7,785 nucleotides of DNA from Bordetella parapertussis (GTDB taxonomy: Bacteria; Pseudomonadota; Gammaproteobacteria; Burkholderiales; Burkholderiaceae_B): assembly GCA_945882005.1 (NCBI GenBank), contig CAMCWG010000138.1, positions 1 through 7,785 on the forward strand. The letters are read 5' to 3'. Each line of letters starts with the position of its first letter. The first letter of the stretch is position 1. Under the pieces are notes generated by a model. The model searched no databases. It worked only from the letters and a program-made list of their open reading frames with translations, and was not told the origin of the DNA. Both the position numbers and the translations under genes were made by a program. This document shows positions 1 through 6,719 of the stretch, in pieces.

Positions 1-740
1 TCGCACAATACGCTGTACTGGTGTTTCGCAAACAAACCCTGACTCCGCCACAGTTTATGGCTGCCGCCGAAATCTTCGGCGAACTGATGGATCAGCAGCT
101 AAAAAAATACGTACTACCAGACTATCCAATGGTCGGCTGCAATTCAACGGACGATCTGCCTCGTAAAAACGGTAAGCTTCAAGTGCGGGGAGAGAACTAT
201 CACACAGATCACTCTAACGACCGCTGTCCTCCGAAAGCGACCACGCTGCATGCGCTACAAATTCCTCCAACAGGAGGCGATACGCAGTTTGTCGATGTCC
301 GACACGCCTATGATGACTTGCCTGCGTCTCTTAAAGAAACCATTAAAAACCTTAAGTCACTACATGTGCATCAAAGCAGTCGTAGCCCGCGTGAACTCAC
401 CAAGCTCAGCCCTGAAGATCTTGCAAAAATCCCAACCGCCTTACAGCCCATCGTGATTCGTCATCCTGGGAGCGGACGACCAGCTCTATATTTGAATACG
501 GGCCGCATGGAAGGGATCGAGGGCATGCCTGCGGATAAGGGTTATGCCTTGATCGAAGAGCTATACCAACGTGCGACAGGCGCTCGTTACGAATATCGGC
601 ACCAATGGCAGGTGGGCGATATGGTCATTTGGGATAACCAAGCCGTGATGCATCAGGCCAACGCTGATTACGATCCGGAACAGAAACGTTTTCTTTATCG
701 CCTGATGATCAAAGGCGTGGCTTTAACGGCCGCTCAGTAA
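1..740 (+). CDS. TauD/TfdA-family 2-oxoglutarate-dependent dioxygenase, 5'-truncated by the window edge
   Basis: Fe(II)/2-oxoglutarate oxygenase of the TauD/TfdA family. These enzymes hydroxylate small organic acids, sulfonates, aryloxyacetates and similar compounds in the cytoplasm. The frame is open to base 3 and already encodes the family's early strand (AVLVFRKQ, as in LVFRDQ), so the GTG at 21 is internal and roughly 40 N-terminal residues lie outside the window. The iron-binding HxD is HTD (His 201-203, Asp 207-209) and the distal His is in AVMHQA (651-653). The 2-oxoglutarate-binding Arg is probably the second Arg of RFLYRLMIKG (699-701), 16 residues after that His. The TGGDTQFVD strand is also typical. 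All catalytic residues are present, so the gene looks functional. Its 3' end overlaps the convergent livF by 32 bp. The substrate cannot be read from sequence; a link to the neighbouring importer is inference. Confidence 0.9.
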   Translation, partial: AQYAVLVFRKQTLTPPQFMAAAEIFGELMDQQLKKYVLPDYPMVGCNSTDDLPRKNGKLQVRGENYHTDHSNDRCPPKATTLHALQIPPTGGDTQFVDVRHAYDDLPASLKETIKNLKSLHVHQSSRSPRELTKLSPEDLAKIPTALQPIVIRHPGSGRPALYLNTGRMEGIEGMPADKGYALIEELYQRATGARYEYRHQWQVGDMVIWDNQAVMHQANADYDPEQKRFLYRLMIKGVALTAAQ

Positions 741-1371
741 CTGCCCCTCGATCAATGCTGTAGACCTTCTGAACCAAGTGCTCAGAGTACTGCAGGTCCG
801 ACTCTGAAAAAATCACGGCCATGCCCTCGTCCTTGAGGCGGCTAATGACTTCAGCTAGTCGCTGCGCAAGCGCTGGCGCAACACCTTCAAACGGCTCATC
901 AAGCAAAAGCAGCTTTGTTCCGATCATCAGCGCACGGCCCAACGCGACAAGTTTTTGCTGTCCACCAGACAACTGTTGTCCTCGTCGAGGCGCGAACGCG
1001 CGTAACTCTGGAATTAAATCGTACACATAGGCGAGCCGTTTTTGCGCGTCGATTTGCTGATTTGCCCAGGCCGGTACAAGAATATTTTCTTCCACCGTTA
1101 GGTCAGGAATAAGTCGGCGATCTTCAGGCATATAACCAATGCCAAGACGGTTACGCAGATTGACTGGGGTTCGGACCAAGTCAACGCCATCAAACTCGAT
1201 TGTTCCGGATTTGGGTTGAAGAATACCCATCACGCTCTTAATCAGAGTCGTCTTACCCGCACCATTGCGACCGACTAAACCTGCCATCGATGCGGTATCG
1301 ACTTGAATCGAAACGTCCCGCAAAATATCAACGGATTGAATTGACACATTGAGATTACAAATTTTCAGCAT
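709..1371 (-). CDS. livF: Liv-type ABC importer ATP-binding protein LivF
   Basis: Cytoplasmic ATPase subunit that pairs with LivG to power uptake through LivH/LivM. It has 220 aa. Walker A is GRNGAGKT (34-41, Lys40), the signature is a canonical LSGGQ (134-138), and Walker B is LLLLD with Glu159. At the switch position, where LivG has His (EHD) and most LivF proteins have Gln (EQN), this protein has SESD, so Ser191 takes that place. The C-terminus lacks the usual V..AYLG ending, which makes it about 10-15 residues shorter than E. coli LivF. The ATG at 1371 is chosen over an in-frame TTG at 1389 because AGGAG lies exactly 7 nt before it and the gap to the livG stop is then 1 nt. It is the last gene of the operon. 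The name is family-level: the transported solute is unknown. Confidence 0.93.
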   Translation of the reverse strand: MLKICNLNVSIQSVDILRDVSIQVDTASMAGLVGRNGAGKTTLIKSVMGILQPKSGTIEFDGVDLVRTPVNLRNRLGIGYMPEDRRLIPDLTVEENILVPAWANQQIDAQKRLAYVYDLIPELRAFAPRRGQQLSGGQQKLVALGRALMIGTKLLLLDEPFEGVAPALAQRLAEVISRLKDEGMAVIFSESDLQYSEHLVQKVYSIDRGAVTERPLKPRL

Positions 1372-1372
1372 C

Positions 1373-2173
1373 TCAATGCTCCTGCCCAACAGTCGCAGCG
1401 TGCGTTTTGCCGACGATATATTTCACAACTCGCTCATCCTTTAGCGCTACTTCTGGCGCAGCATCTGCAATGATGCGACCTTCATAAAAGGCAAGAACAC
1501 GCTCGGCATGCTTACTGACAATTTCCATATCATGTTCAACAAACAGGACTGTGGTGTTTCCCTGTCGCACTGCGTGCATCACCATTTCCATGATCTGAAA
1601 TTTCTCTTCAGTGGAAACGCCACTTGTTGGCTCATCAAGCAACAGGATTTTTGGCTGCATTGCCATGGCCATCGCAATATCCAACAGCTTGCGGACACCC
1701 CCCGGCAGTACACGTGCCACTTTGTCGCGATACGCACTTAAGCCGAAGTGTTCGAGTGACTCTTCTGCCAGTTGCCGGATCGTCTTGCTATAGCCCGGAA
1801 TCACACGTTCAGTTCGCGTGAACAAACTGCCTTTGTTCGCGATCAGCGAAACGATTCCGAAACTGACCTCAAGATTTTCCAACGCAGTCAACGTGTTGTA
1901 GAGCTGCGGGATTTGGAACGAGCGACAAATACCTAATTGGGTGATCTCGCGCGGTGGCAACTGTGTGATGTCGCGTCCGTTAAATTCAACCGTGCCTGAG
2001 TCAGGTTTAAGATACCCCGTGATCATGTTGACAAAGGTCGTCTTGCCGGCACCGTTGGTTCCTATCAAGCCAATGCATGCACCAGAGGGTACAGCCACAT
2101 CAATGTCAGCCGCAGCGACAACTGCACCAAAACTTTTGTTCAAGCCCTTGGCGTGCAGAATGATCTCACTCAT
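1373..2173 (-). CDS. livG: Liv-type ABC importer ATP-binding protein LivG, with variant signature motif
   Basis: Second ATPase subunit of the importer, 266 aa, slightly longer than E. coli LivG (255). Walker A is GTNGAGKT (38-45, Lys44), the Q-loop is Gln87 in SFQIPQ, Walker B is ILLLD with Glu181, and the switch His214 is in VEHD. Two motifs depart from the textbook form. The signature is LPGGV (156-160) instead of LSGGQ. The segment after Walker B reads TSGVS, where branched-chain amino acid LivG proteins have AGLNP or AGMNP. This suggests a side branch of the LivG family, not a classic leucine transporter. The insert between the Q-loop and the signature (about 90-155) is typical of LivG. 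The start ATG overlaps the livM stop as ATGA, with a modest GAGG upstream. It acts as a heterodimer with LivF. Confidence 0.94.
   Translation of the reverse strand: MSEIILHAKGLNKSFGAVVAAADIDVAVPSGACIGLIGTNGAGKTTFVNMITGYLKPDSGTVEFNGRDITQLPPREITQLGICRSFQIPQLYNTLTALENLEVSFGIVSLIANKGSLFTRTERVIPGYSKTIRQLAEESLEHFGLSAYRDKVARVLPGGVRKLLDIAMAMAMQPKILLLDEPTSGVSTEEKFQIMEMVMHAVRQGNTTVLFVEHDMEIVSKHAERVLAFYEGRIIADAAPEVALKDERVVKYIVGKTHAATVGQEH
1379..1383 (-). promoter_or_regulatory. Shine-Dalgarno site of livF
   Basis: AGGAG on the minus strand, 7 nt upstream of the ATG at 1371 and inside the last codons of livG. It decides the livF start against the in-frame TTG at 1389, which lies upstream of this site. 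Confidence 0.7.
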
Positions 2174-3111
2174 GGCTGCCCTCGCTTATATTTACTAACG
2201 AGCGACCACAAGCCGTTGGGCAGGAGCAGGATCACAAAGATCAACGAGAGGCCAATCACGGCTTGCCATGTATTCGGAGAGTAGGAAAAGGCAACGCTGT
2301 GGATCATACCGAATAGCAATGCGCCGATGAAGGGCGCTACAACACTACCGACACCACCTAAGATAGCGATAAAAATAAACTCACCAGAAGTTGTCCAAAA
2401 CGCCATGGCAGGATCGATATGGCCAACTGCAATCGCAGCAATTGCTCCGGCAAATCCAGACAATACGCCTGCAATCACGTAGATCAGATGTATTGTCCGC
2501 CGCGCTGATGCACCCATATACTCTGCGCGAATCTCGTTATCACGAATCGCCGTCAATAATAATCCGCGAGGACTTTTGAGCAGATGGTTAACAAACGCGA
2601 CGCAAAAAATGATGACGACGCTTGTCACGCCCAGCACAGCCTGGCGCACCTGATCCGATTCTGGCGCCCAACCCAAAATGGTCACCGCCGGTACATTGAA
2701 ACCATCCGTCGAGCCCAAGGCTTCAGTTTTAACAAGCAGGCCGTACAAAATCATCGAGAATGCTAAGGACAAGAGGCCGAAGAAAATTGCTCGGTATTTT
2801 GCAAGCAAAAATCCCAGCAGATAAGCCAGTGCGCCAGCAACGATTGCACTCAGCGGCAGTAGCACGAACACCTCTCGCAATCCAAACACCAATGCCAGTA
2901 AACCTGTTGTGTATGCGCCCGCACAGAAAAATAACGCCTGCCCAAAGGAAACCAAGCCAGCCCGTAAAAACAGCATCAAGCCAAGCACGACGAGCCCATT
3001 GGCTCCCGTGATCGTCAAAATAAAGAGGGCCCACTGAGGAATAAACGGCGTTAGTGCCATCATGGCTAGCAAAACGAGGCCAAAGCGCACAGTCATCTTA
3101 TCGAGCATCAT
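2170..3111 (-). CDS. livM: Liv-type ABC importer permease LivM
   Basis: Inner-membrane permease of the BPD_transp_2 family, 313 aa, forming the channel with LivH. About eight to nine hydrophobic segments are visible, the first at about residues 9-30 and the last at about 283-297. Family landmarks are LVSFGQALFFCAGAY (53-67), the turn ALGSTDGFN (131-139), the cytoplasmic coupling region AIRDNEIRAEYMGAS (188-202) that contacts the ATPases, and AILGGVGSVVAP (249-260). The C-terminal tail is short and basic (KYKRGQP). The first ATG at 3111 overlaps the livH stop as ATGA, with GAGG about 10 nt upstream; Met2 and Met6 are also possible starts. The 4-nt overlaps on both sides imply translational coupling with livH and livG. 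The gene looks intact. Confidence 0.94.
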   Translation of the reverse strand: MMLDKMTVRFGLVLLAMMALTPFIPQWALFILTITGANGLVVLGLMLFLRAGLVSFGQALFFCAGAYTTGLLALVFGLREVFVLLPLSAIVAGALAYLLGFLLAKYRAIFFGLLSLAFSMILYGLLVKTEALGSTDGFNVPAVTILGWAPESDQVRQAVLGVTSVVIIFCVAFVNHLLKSPRGLLLTAIRDNEIRAEYMGASARRTIHLIYVIAGVLSGFAGAIAAIAVGHIDPAMAFWTTSGEFIFIAILGGVGSVVAPFIGALLFGMIHSVAFSYSPNTWQAVIGLSLIFVILLLPNGLWSLVSKYKRGQP

Positions 3112-4007
3112 ATTTTTCTCGCCTCAGCCAAGCTAAACAGCCCACGCGGTCTAAATGCCAAGACTAAAGCCATGACGCTAAAAATTACAAATAATTCGAG
3201 CTGTGGCGCGTAGTGAATGCAAAACGCACGCACTAGACCCATGATGAAAGCCGCCAACGCAACCCCAGGCAAACTGCCTAACCCGCCTGTGACCACAACA
3301 GCAAATGAAAGCACAATGACTTCGACACCTAGCCCTGGCGTCACTGAAATAGTGGGCGCCGTAAAAGCACCAGCAATTGCTGCGAGCGAACAACCGACAC
3401 CAAAGGTCAGTATGAAAATCTTTTTTACGTCAATTCCCATTGCTGCACTAATCTCACGGTCGTAAATCACACTAATCAACATCCGTCCAAAATGCGTCTT
3501 ATTCAAAACTAACATCAGCGCAAATCCTACGATCAGCGCAAGACCAAGCATCAGCAGGTAATAATTTGGATAAGTCATCTCACCAATTGAAAAATTGCCC
3601 AGATACTCATAAGGTTCAGAAATGAAATAAGGATCGACGCCCCAAACAAGCTTGAGCGCATCCTCCATCACCAAAAACAAAGCGTACGTAATCAGCAAGA
3701 TCACGACCTCGTCTTTTTCATACTGATAGCGCAACAAGAAACGCTCAAGCAAGGGCCCAACAATAAAACCGCCAACGATCGCAGCCGCAAGCAAGGCGAG
3801 ATATGACAAGTATGGGGGGTAGCCGTTAGTCGTCCAGATTCCAACAACTGAGGCCGCCATATAGGCTCCCAACGCATAAAAGCTGCCGTGAGCCACGTTC
3901 ACAATCTTCATCACGCCGTAAATAAGCGTCAAGCCCACAGCGGATAAGAACAACCAGGCGGAATAGTTCAACCCATCCACCAGGACAATCATCACTTGAG
4001 AAATCAT
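3108..4007 (-). CDS. livH: Liv-type ABC importer permease LivH
   Basis: Inner-membrane permease of the BPD_transp_2 family, 299 aa, partner of LivM. The N-terminus has the LivH pattern: GLNYSAWLFLSAVGLTLIYGVMKIVN, seen in pieces at 12-37, followed by AHGSFYALGAY (39-49). The ATPase-coupling region GRMLISVIYDREISAAMGID is at 174-193, and the late signature VVVTGGLGSLPGV is at 237-249. About eight hydrophobic helices are visible. The start is uncertain. The ATG at 4007 gives the full ORF but has no clear Shine-Dalgarno; Met6 (ATG at 3992) is an alternative. The gene follows the stem-loop at 4016-4044, so its expression may be set below that of the binding protein by partial termination or mRNA processing there. 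It is translationally coupled to livM by an ATGA overlap. Confidence 0.93.
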   Translation of the reverse strand: MISQVMIVLVDGLNYSAWLFLSAVGLTLIYGVMKIVNVAHGSFYALGAYMAASVVGIWTTNGYPPYLSYLALLAAAIVGGFIVGPLLERFLLRYQYEKDEVVILLITYALFLVMEDALKLVWGVDPYFISEPYEYLGNFSIGEMTYPNYYLLMLGLALIVGFALMLVLNKTHFGRMLISVIYDREISAAMGIDVKKIFILTFGVGCSLAAIAGAFTAPTISVTPGLGVEVIVLSFAVVVTGGLGSLPGVALAAFIMGLVRAFCIHYAPQLELFVIFSVMALVLAFRPRGLFSLAEARKI

Positions 4008-4015
4008 AGTTGTGT

Positions 4016-4044
4016 AAAAGGGCGACGCCTGAGCGCCGCCCTTT
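4016..4044 (-). terminator. Intercistronic stem-loop, possible attenuating terminator
   Basis: In the 59-nt gap between the binding-protein gene and livH, bases 4017-4028 pair with 4033-4044: 11 Watson-Crick pairs plus one position that is G-U in the minus-strand RNA, closing a 4-nt loop (UCAG). On the RNA strand the stem ends in UUUU and then ACACA, so the U-tract is short. A strong hairpin with a weak tail fits partial termination or 3'-end protection of the upstream mRNA better than a full stop, because livHMGF depend on the same operon. Confidence 0.7.
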
Positions 4045-4066
4045 GCCTTTCAAAGTTAGGTCTGCG

Positions 4067-5344
4067 TTACTTCGACTTCATCCCACCTGCAATCCAATCA
4101 GCACTCTTGACACCATCAGGAGGCATCACTTGCTCAGCGCCAAACCGCATTACATCGACAAGAGTCATCTGGCCATTCACCAATTTAGTACGGCCATATG
4201 CCGTCTCTGAAATCGCTTGATGTCCATTATTCAACGCAAACTTATGTACACCACCAGGACCTTCATAGGACAGCCCACGTAACGCGGCAGCGATTTGCTC
4301 GGTCGATGGCTTTTTACCGCCATTGGCATCCATCGCTTTTTCGAAGGCCAGCTTAGCCGCCATAATGGAATGTGCCATTTGATAGGCCGTGTAGTTCGGT
4401 GCAACGTTGTAACGATCGGTGAACGCGTCACGGAACCACTTGTTTAATGGCGTATCAGGAGCCATAACACCGTAGGGGCCTCGGGCACCGATAATCGTGC
4501 CGTCTGGAATCTTGCTAGCCAGCCGATACATTGCCGTTTCACCAGCAATCAGAGCAACCTGGCTATTTTTATACAAACCGCGTGGCACAGATTGAAGTAT
4601 GAACGCCTCGAGGTCACCACCCCAAAAACTGGTGTGAACAACATCGGACTTGCTACCCATCAAAGCAGAAATCTCTGCGCTGTACTGGCCAGCAAATAGC
4701 TTGGGCATTTGCGACGTCTTAACGGCTGCCTGCGGATACATTTGCTTCATCGCGGCATCAAAATCGTTCCAGGAGTCTTGTCCCCAAGCATAGTTTTGAT
4801 TAATGCCGCTGTATGTTTTTACATCTGGCTTTGTTGCTTTAAGGTAACGTACGAGACCTGCGCTATCAGCCGTAGCGTGATTGACTGCACGAAACACGTA
4901 ATTTTTCTTGCCGTCTTCGAAAATCCGCGGCGTGCCGCAATCAAAGAGAAGCGTGACTGTTTTCAGCTCTTCGGCAACTGGCGTAATCGCTAAGCAATTG
5001 CCACTTGAGATGTACCCCACGATCAAATCCACTTTGTCGCGCTGTACTAAATTCCGATACTCCGTCACAACACTAGTGCTGGTTCCCGCTTCATCAATAA
5101 GCTGTGGCTTTACGATCGAACCACCGAAACCTTTTTTATTATAGGGAGCTGGCGCAGTTCCGGCATTGAATTGCTCGAGCAACAATTCGGCTGCATTGCG
5201 AGCGGGCACACCAAAAGGCGATGCCGCAGGGCCAGACAAGAATGTGACCAAGCCAAGCTTAACCTCTGCAGGTGCCTGAGCCTGTGCGCTTGCTACAAAA
5301 GCTCCGGCAAAAATCATCGCCAAAACCGATTTTTTGAAATTCAT
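4067..5344 (-). CDS. Periplasmic substrate-binding protein of the Liv-type ABC importer (Peripla_BP_6 type)
   Basis: Captures the solute in the periplasm and delivers it to LivH/LivM. It has 425 aa. The signal peptide has basic residues at 4-5, a hydrophobic core at about 7-19 and an AQAQA cleavage region, giving a mature start near 23-25. The mature protein opens with the family strand VKLGLVTFLSGPAA (28-41). The hinge-region motifs VDLIVGYISSGNC (105-117) and TLLFDCGTPR (131-140) follow. At about 400 residues the mature chain is longer than LivJ (about 345) and resembles the amide, aromatic or urea-type branch of the family; the ligand cannot be assigned. Two cysteines, Cys117 and Cys136, could form a disulfide. 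The ATG at 5344 is chosen over an in-frame ATG at 5401 because AGGAG lies 7 nt before it and the signal peptide begins there. It is the first gene of the operon. Confidence 0.93.
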   Translation of the reverse strand: MNFKKSVLAMIFAGAFVASAQAQAPAEVKLGLVTFLSGPAASPFGVPARNAAELLLEQFNAGTAPAPYNKKGFGGSIVKPQLIDEAGTSTSVVTEYRNLVQRDKVDLIVGYISSGNCLAITPVAEELKTVTLLFDCGTPRIFEDGKKNYVFRAVNHATADSAGLVRYLKATKPDVKTYSGINQNYAWGQDSWNDFDAAMKQMYPQAAVKTSQMPKLFAGQYSAEISALMGSKSDVVHTSFWGGDLEAFILQSVPRGLYKNSQVALIAGETAMYRLASKIPDGTIIGARGPYGVMAPDTPLNKWFRDAFTDRYNVAPNYTAYQMAHSIMAAKLAFEKAMDANGGKKPSTEQIAAALRGLSYEGPGGVHKFALNNGHQAISETAYGRTKLVNGQMTLVDVMRFGAEQVMPPDGVKSADWIAGGMKSK

Positions 5345-5351
5345 CTCTAGT

Positions 5352-5356
5352 CTCCT
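5352..5356 (-). promoter_or_regulatory. Shine-Dalgarno site of the substrate-binding protein
   Basis: AGGAG on the minus strand, 7 nt before the ATG at 5344. It fixes the start 57 nt downstream of the longest possible ORF start at 5401, which has no ribosome binding site and would put non-signal sequence ahead of the signal peptide. Confidence 0.8.
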
Positions 5357-5380
5357 ATATATTTTTAAGCCTTGGTGAAA

Positions 5381-5395
5381 CAGGCGCACAGCCTG
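5381..5395 (-). other. Small hairpin in the operon leader
   Basis: CAGGC (5381-5385) and GCCTG (5391-5395) form a 5-bp inverted repeat with a 5-nt loop, within the predicted untranslated leader of the importer mRNA. It is short enough to be chance and has no U-tract. It is recorded as a possible leader structure only. Confidence 0.25.
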
Positions 5396-5413
5396 CCGCA
5401 TTCCGGTAGCCTA

Positions 5414-5442
5414 AGTAGACCCTAAGCTCGCCATGGTTGCAA
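5414..5442 (-). promoter_or_regulatory. Candidate sigma70 promoter for the importer operon
   Basis: On the minus strand, TTGCAA (5442-5437) and TCTACT (5419-5414) are separated by 17 nt. Each box matches the sigma70 consensus at four of six positions. Transcription would begin near 5407 and leave a leader of about 60 nt before the ATG at 5344. The position is right but the boxes are mediocre, so an activator may be needed. Confidence 0.4.
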
Positions 5443-5461
5443 GTCACGTTTTGCCTTACCA

Positions 5462-5490
5462 TCGACACGCTTATGATGACTCAGTATGAT
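5462..5490 (+). promoter_or_regulatory. Sigma70-type promoter for the deacetylase-family gene
   Basis: TCGACA (5462-5467) and TATGAT (5485-5490) are exactly 17 nt apart, each five of six to consensus. The predicted start is near 5497, about 50 nt upstream of the ATG at 5546. ATCGACA occurs at 5461-5467 and again at 5489-5495, so the copies overlap the -35 and the downstream edge of the -10. A second TATGAT lies at 5472-5477. The paired repeats could be an operator. Confidence 0.55.
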
Positions 5491-5545
5491 CGACAGTCGT
5501 CGCGCTTAGCCCGACAAATATTCTGAATTCAGGTAAGGCTCTCTG

Positions 5546-6565
5546 ATGAAATCTTTTTTCCATCCTAACCAACAGCTCCATCACCCAACCACCTATTTTT
5601 CGCGGGGGCAGATGCGTGTGCCGCAAGAAGTACCTGAGAGGTCGGTGCAAATCTTGAAGGGCTTGGCAGCCCTTGGCTTGCCAGTGACACAGCCTGTTGA
5701 TGCTGGCATGGCGCCTCTACTCATGGTTCATGACCCGAAATACCTGGAATTCCTGCAAACCGCACACGCTCGGTGGAAAGATGTTGGACAGGACTGGGGC
5801 GACGAAGTGATTCCCAACGTGTTTGTGCGCGAGCCCAATGCACTGCGTGGAATCTTGGGAGAAGCTGGTCGCTATTTGGCCGATGGCAGCGCAGCCGTCG
5901 GTGAACACACATGGACATCTGCCTATTGGGGCGCCCAATCCGCGATCGCAGCAACTCGCGCGGTGCTTGGGGGTGACTCGAGTGCTTACGCCCTGTGCCG
6001 TCCACCTGGGCATCACACACGCAAGGACGCTGCGGGTGGGTTTTGTTATATCAACAACGCCGCGATTGCAGCTGAACTGCTGCGAGAGAAATACAAACGT
6101 ATCGTCATTCTCGACACCGACATGCACCACGGGCAAGGGATCCAGGAAATTTTCTACGGCCGCGACGATATTTTTTATATTTCGGTTCACGGAGACCCCA
6201 CAAATTTCTACCCAGCCACAGCAGGTTTTGACGACGAAACGGGCGAGCAGAAGGGAGAAGGATTTAATCTGAATCTTCCCATGCCGCATGGCGCCTCTGA
6301 GGAAGTCTTTTTTGATAATGTGTCGCGCGCGCTCGAGGCACTGAATGCCTTTAAGCCTGACGCGTTGGTATTCTCACTCGGCTTTGACGTCTACAAAGAT
6401 GATCCGCAAGCAAAGGTTGCGGTCACAACAGAGGGCTTCGGCAGACTCGGCAGGCAAATCGCCGAGCTTGCGCTACCAACAGTTATTGTTCAGGAAGGCG
6501 GCTACCACTTCGATACTTTAGCTGTGAATACGGAAACGTTTTTCCGCGGGTTCTTAAGACGGTAA
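5546..6565 (+). CDS. Histone-deacetylase-superfamily zinc amidohydrolase, acetylpolyamine amidohydrolase-like
   Basis: Hydrolyses an N-acetyl (or other acyl) amide with a catalytic metal; probably cytoplasmic, as no signal peptide is seen. At 339 aa it matches the size of Mycoplana acetylpolyamine amidohydrolase (341 aa), with the same motif spacing. The general acid/base pair is His156-His157 in CRPPGHH. The metal ligands are Asp192 and His194 (DTDMHHG) and Asp281 (SLGFD). The transition-state Tyr320 is in EGGYHF, and GGFCYINNAA (164-173) is typical. All catalytic residues are intact. The ATG at 5546 has TAAGG 7 nt upstream and a good promoter behind it. The gene is divergent from the importer operon and shares its control region, so joint regulation is plausible. 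Acetylpolyamines are the first guess by family; other acyl amides or protein acetyl-lysine are possible. No clear terminator follows the stop. Confidence 0.92.
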   Translation: MKSFFHPNQQLHHPTTYFSRGQMRVPQEVPERSVQILKGLAALGLPVTQPVDAGMAPLLMVHDPKYLEFLQTAHARWKDVGQDWGDEVIPNVFVREPNALRGILGEAGRYLADGSAAVGEHTWTSAYWGAQSAIAATRAVLGGDSSAYALCRPPGHHTRKDAAGGFCYINNAAIAAELLREKYKRIVILDTDMHHGQGIQEIFYGRDDIFYISVHGDPTNFYPATAGFDDETGEQKGEGFNLNLPMPHGASEEVFFDNVSRALEALNAFKPDALVFSLGFDVYKDDPQAKVAVTTEGFGRLGRQIAELALPTVIVQEGGYHFDTLAVNTETFFRGFLRR

Positions 6566-6602
6566 AGCACTGGCTTGCTCCCGAGAAATGTGATGTCTAA
6601 AT

Positions 6603-6678
6603 TGGTCGGGCGAGGAAATTCGAACCTGCGACTCCTCCGGCCCGAACGTAGTACCCTACCAAGCTAAGCTACGCCCCC
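6603..6678 (-). pseudogene. Decayed tRNA-Pro (anticodon CGG), probable pseudo-tRNA
   Basis: The minus strand reads as a tRNA-Pro of 76 nt with encoded CCA (6605-6603). It keeps the TA spacer, a D-loop AGCTTGGTA, an anticodon loop TTCGGGC giving CGG, a variable GAGTC and the T-loop TTCGAAT. The helices are damaged. The acceptor arms GGGGGCG and CGCCCG are one base unequal and pair for only five bp. The D-stem GCTT/GGGT has three G-U pairs. The anticodon stem CTACG/CGGAG has an A-G mismatch. The T-stem GCAGG/TTCCT has two mismatches and three G-U pairs. Sequence identity to tRNA-Pro is clear but folding is poor, so a relic copy is more likely than a working gene. It fills most of the 154 nt between the deacetylase-family gene and the permease remnant. 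Confidence 0.7.
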
Positions 6679-6719
6679 CAACTGCCGGATCGTGTAGGTA
6701 AATTTGAGCAAAACCGGCT

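Noticed and set aside
2729..3034. Open frame of about 100 codons inside livM
   Set aside because: It is a shadow of a hydrophobic permease gene in an alternate frame, with no family features.
5342..5401. Longer start for the binding protein at ATG 5401 (19 extra residues)
   Set aside because: There is no ribosome binding site there, and the extra residues would precede a normal signal peptide. AGGAG 7 nt before ATG 5344 fits far better.
5717..6289. Long open frames on the opposite strand or in another frame of the deacetylase-family gene
   Set aside because: They are fully inside a gene with intact catalytic motifs. The products show no domain pattern and have no ribosome binding sites.
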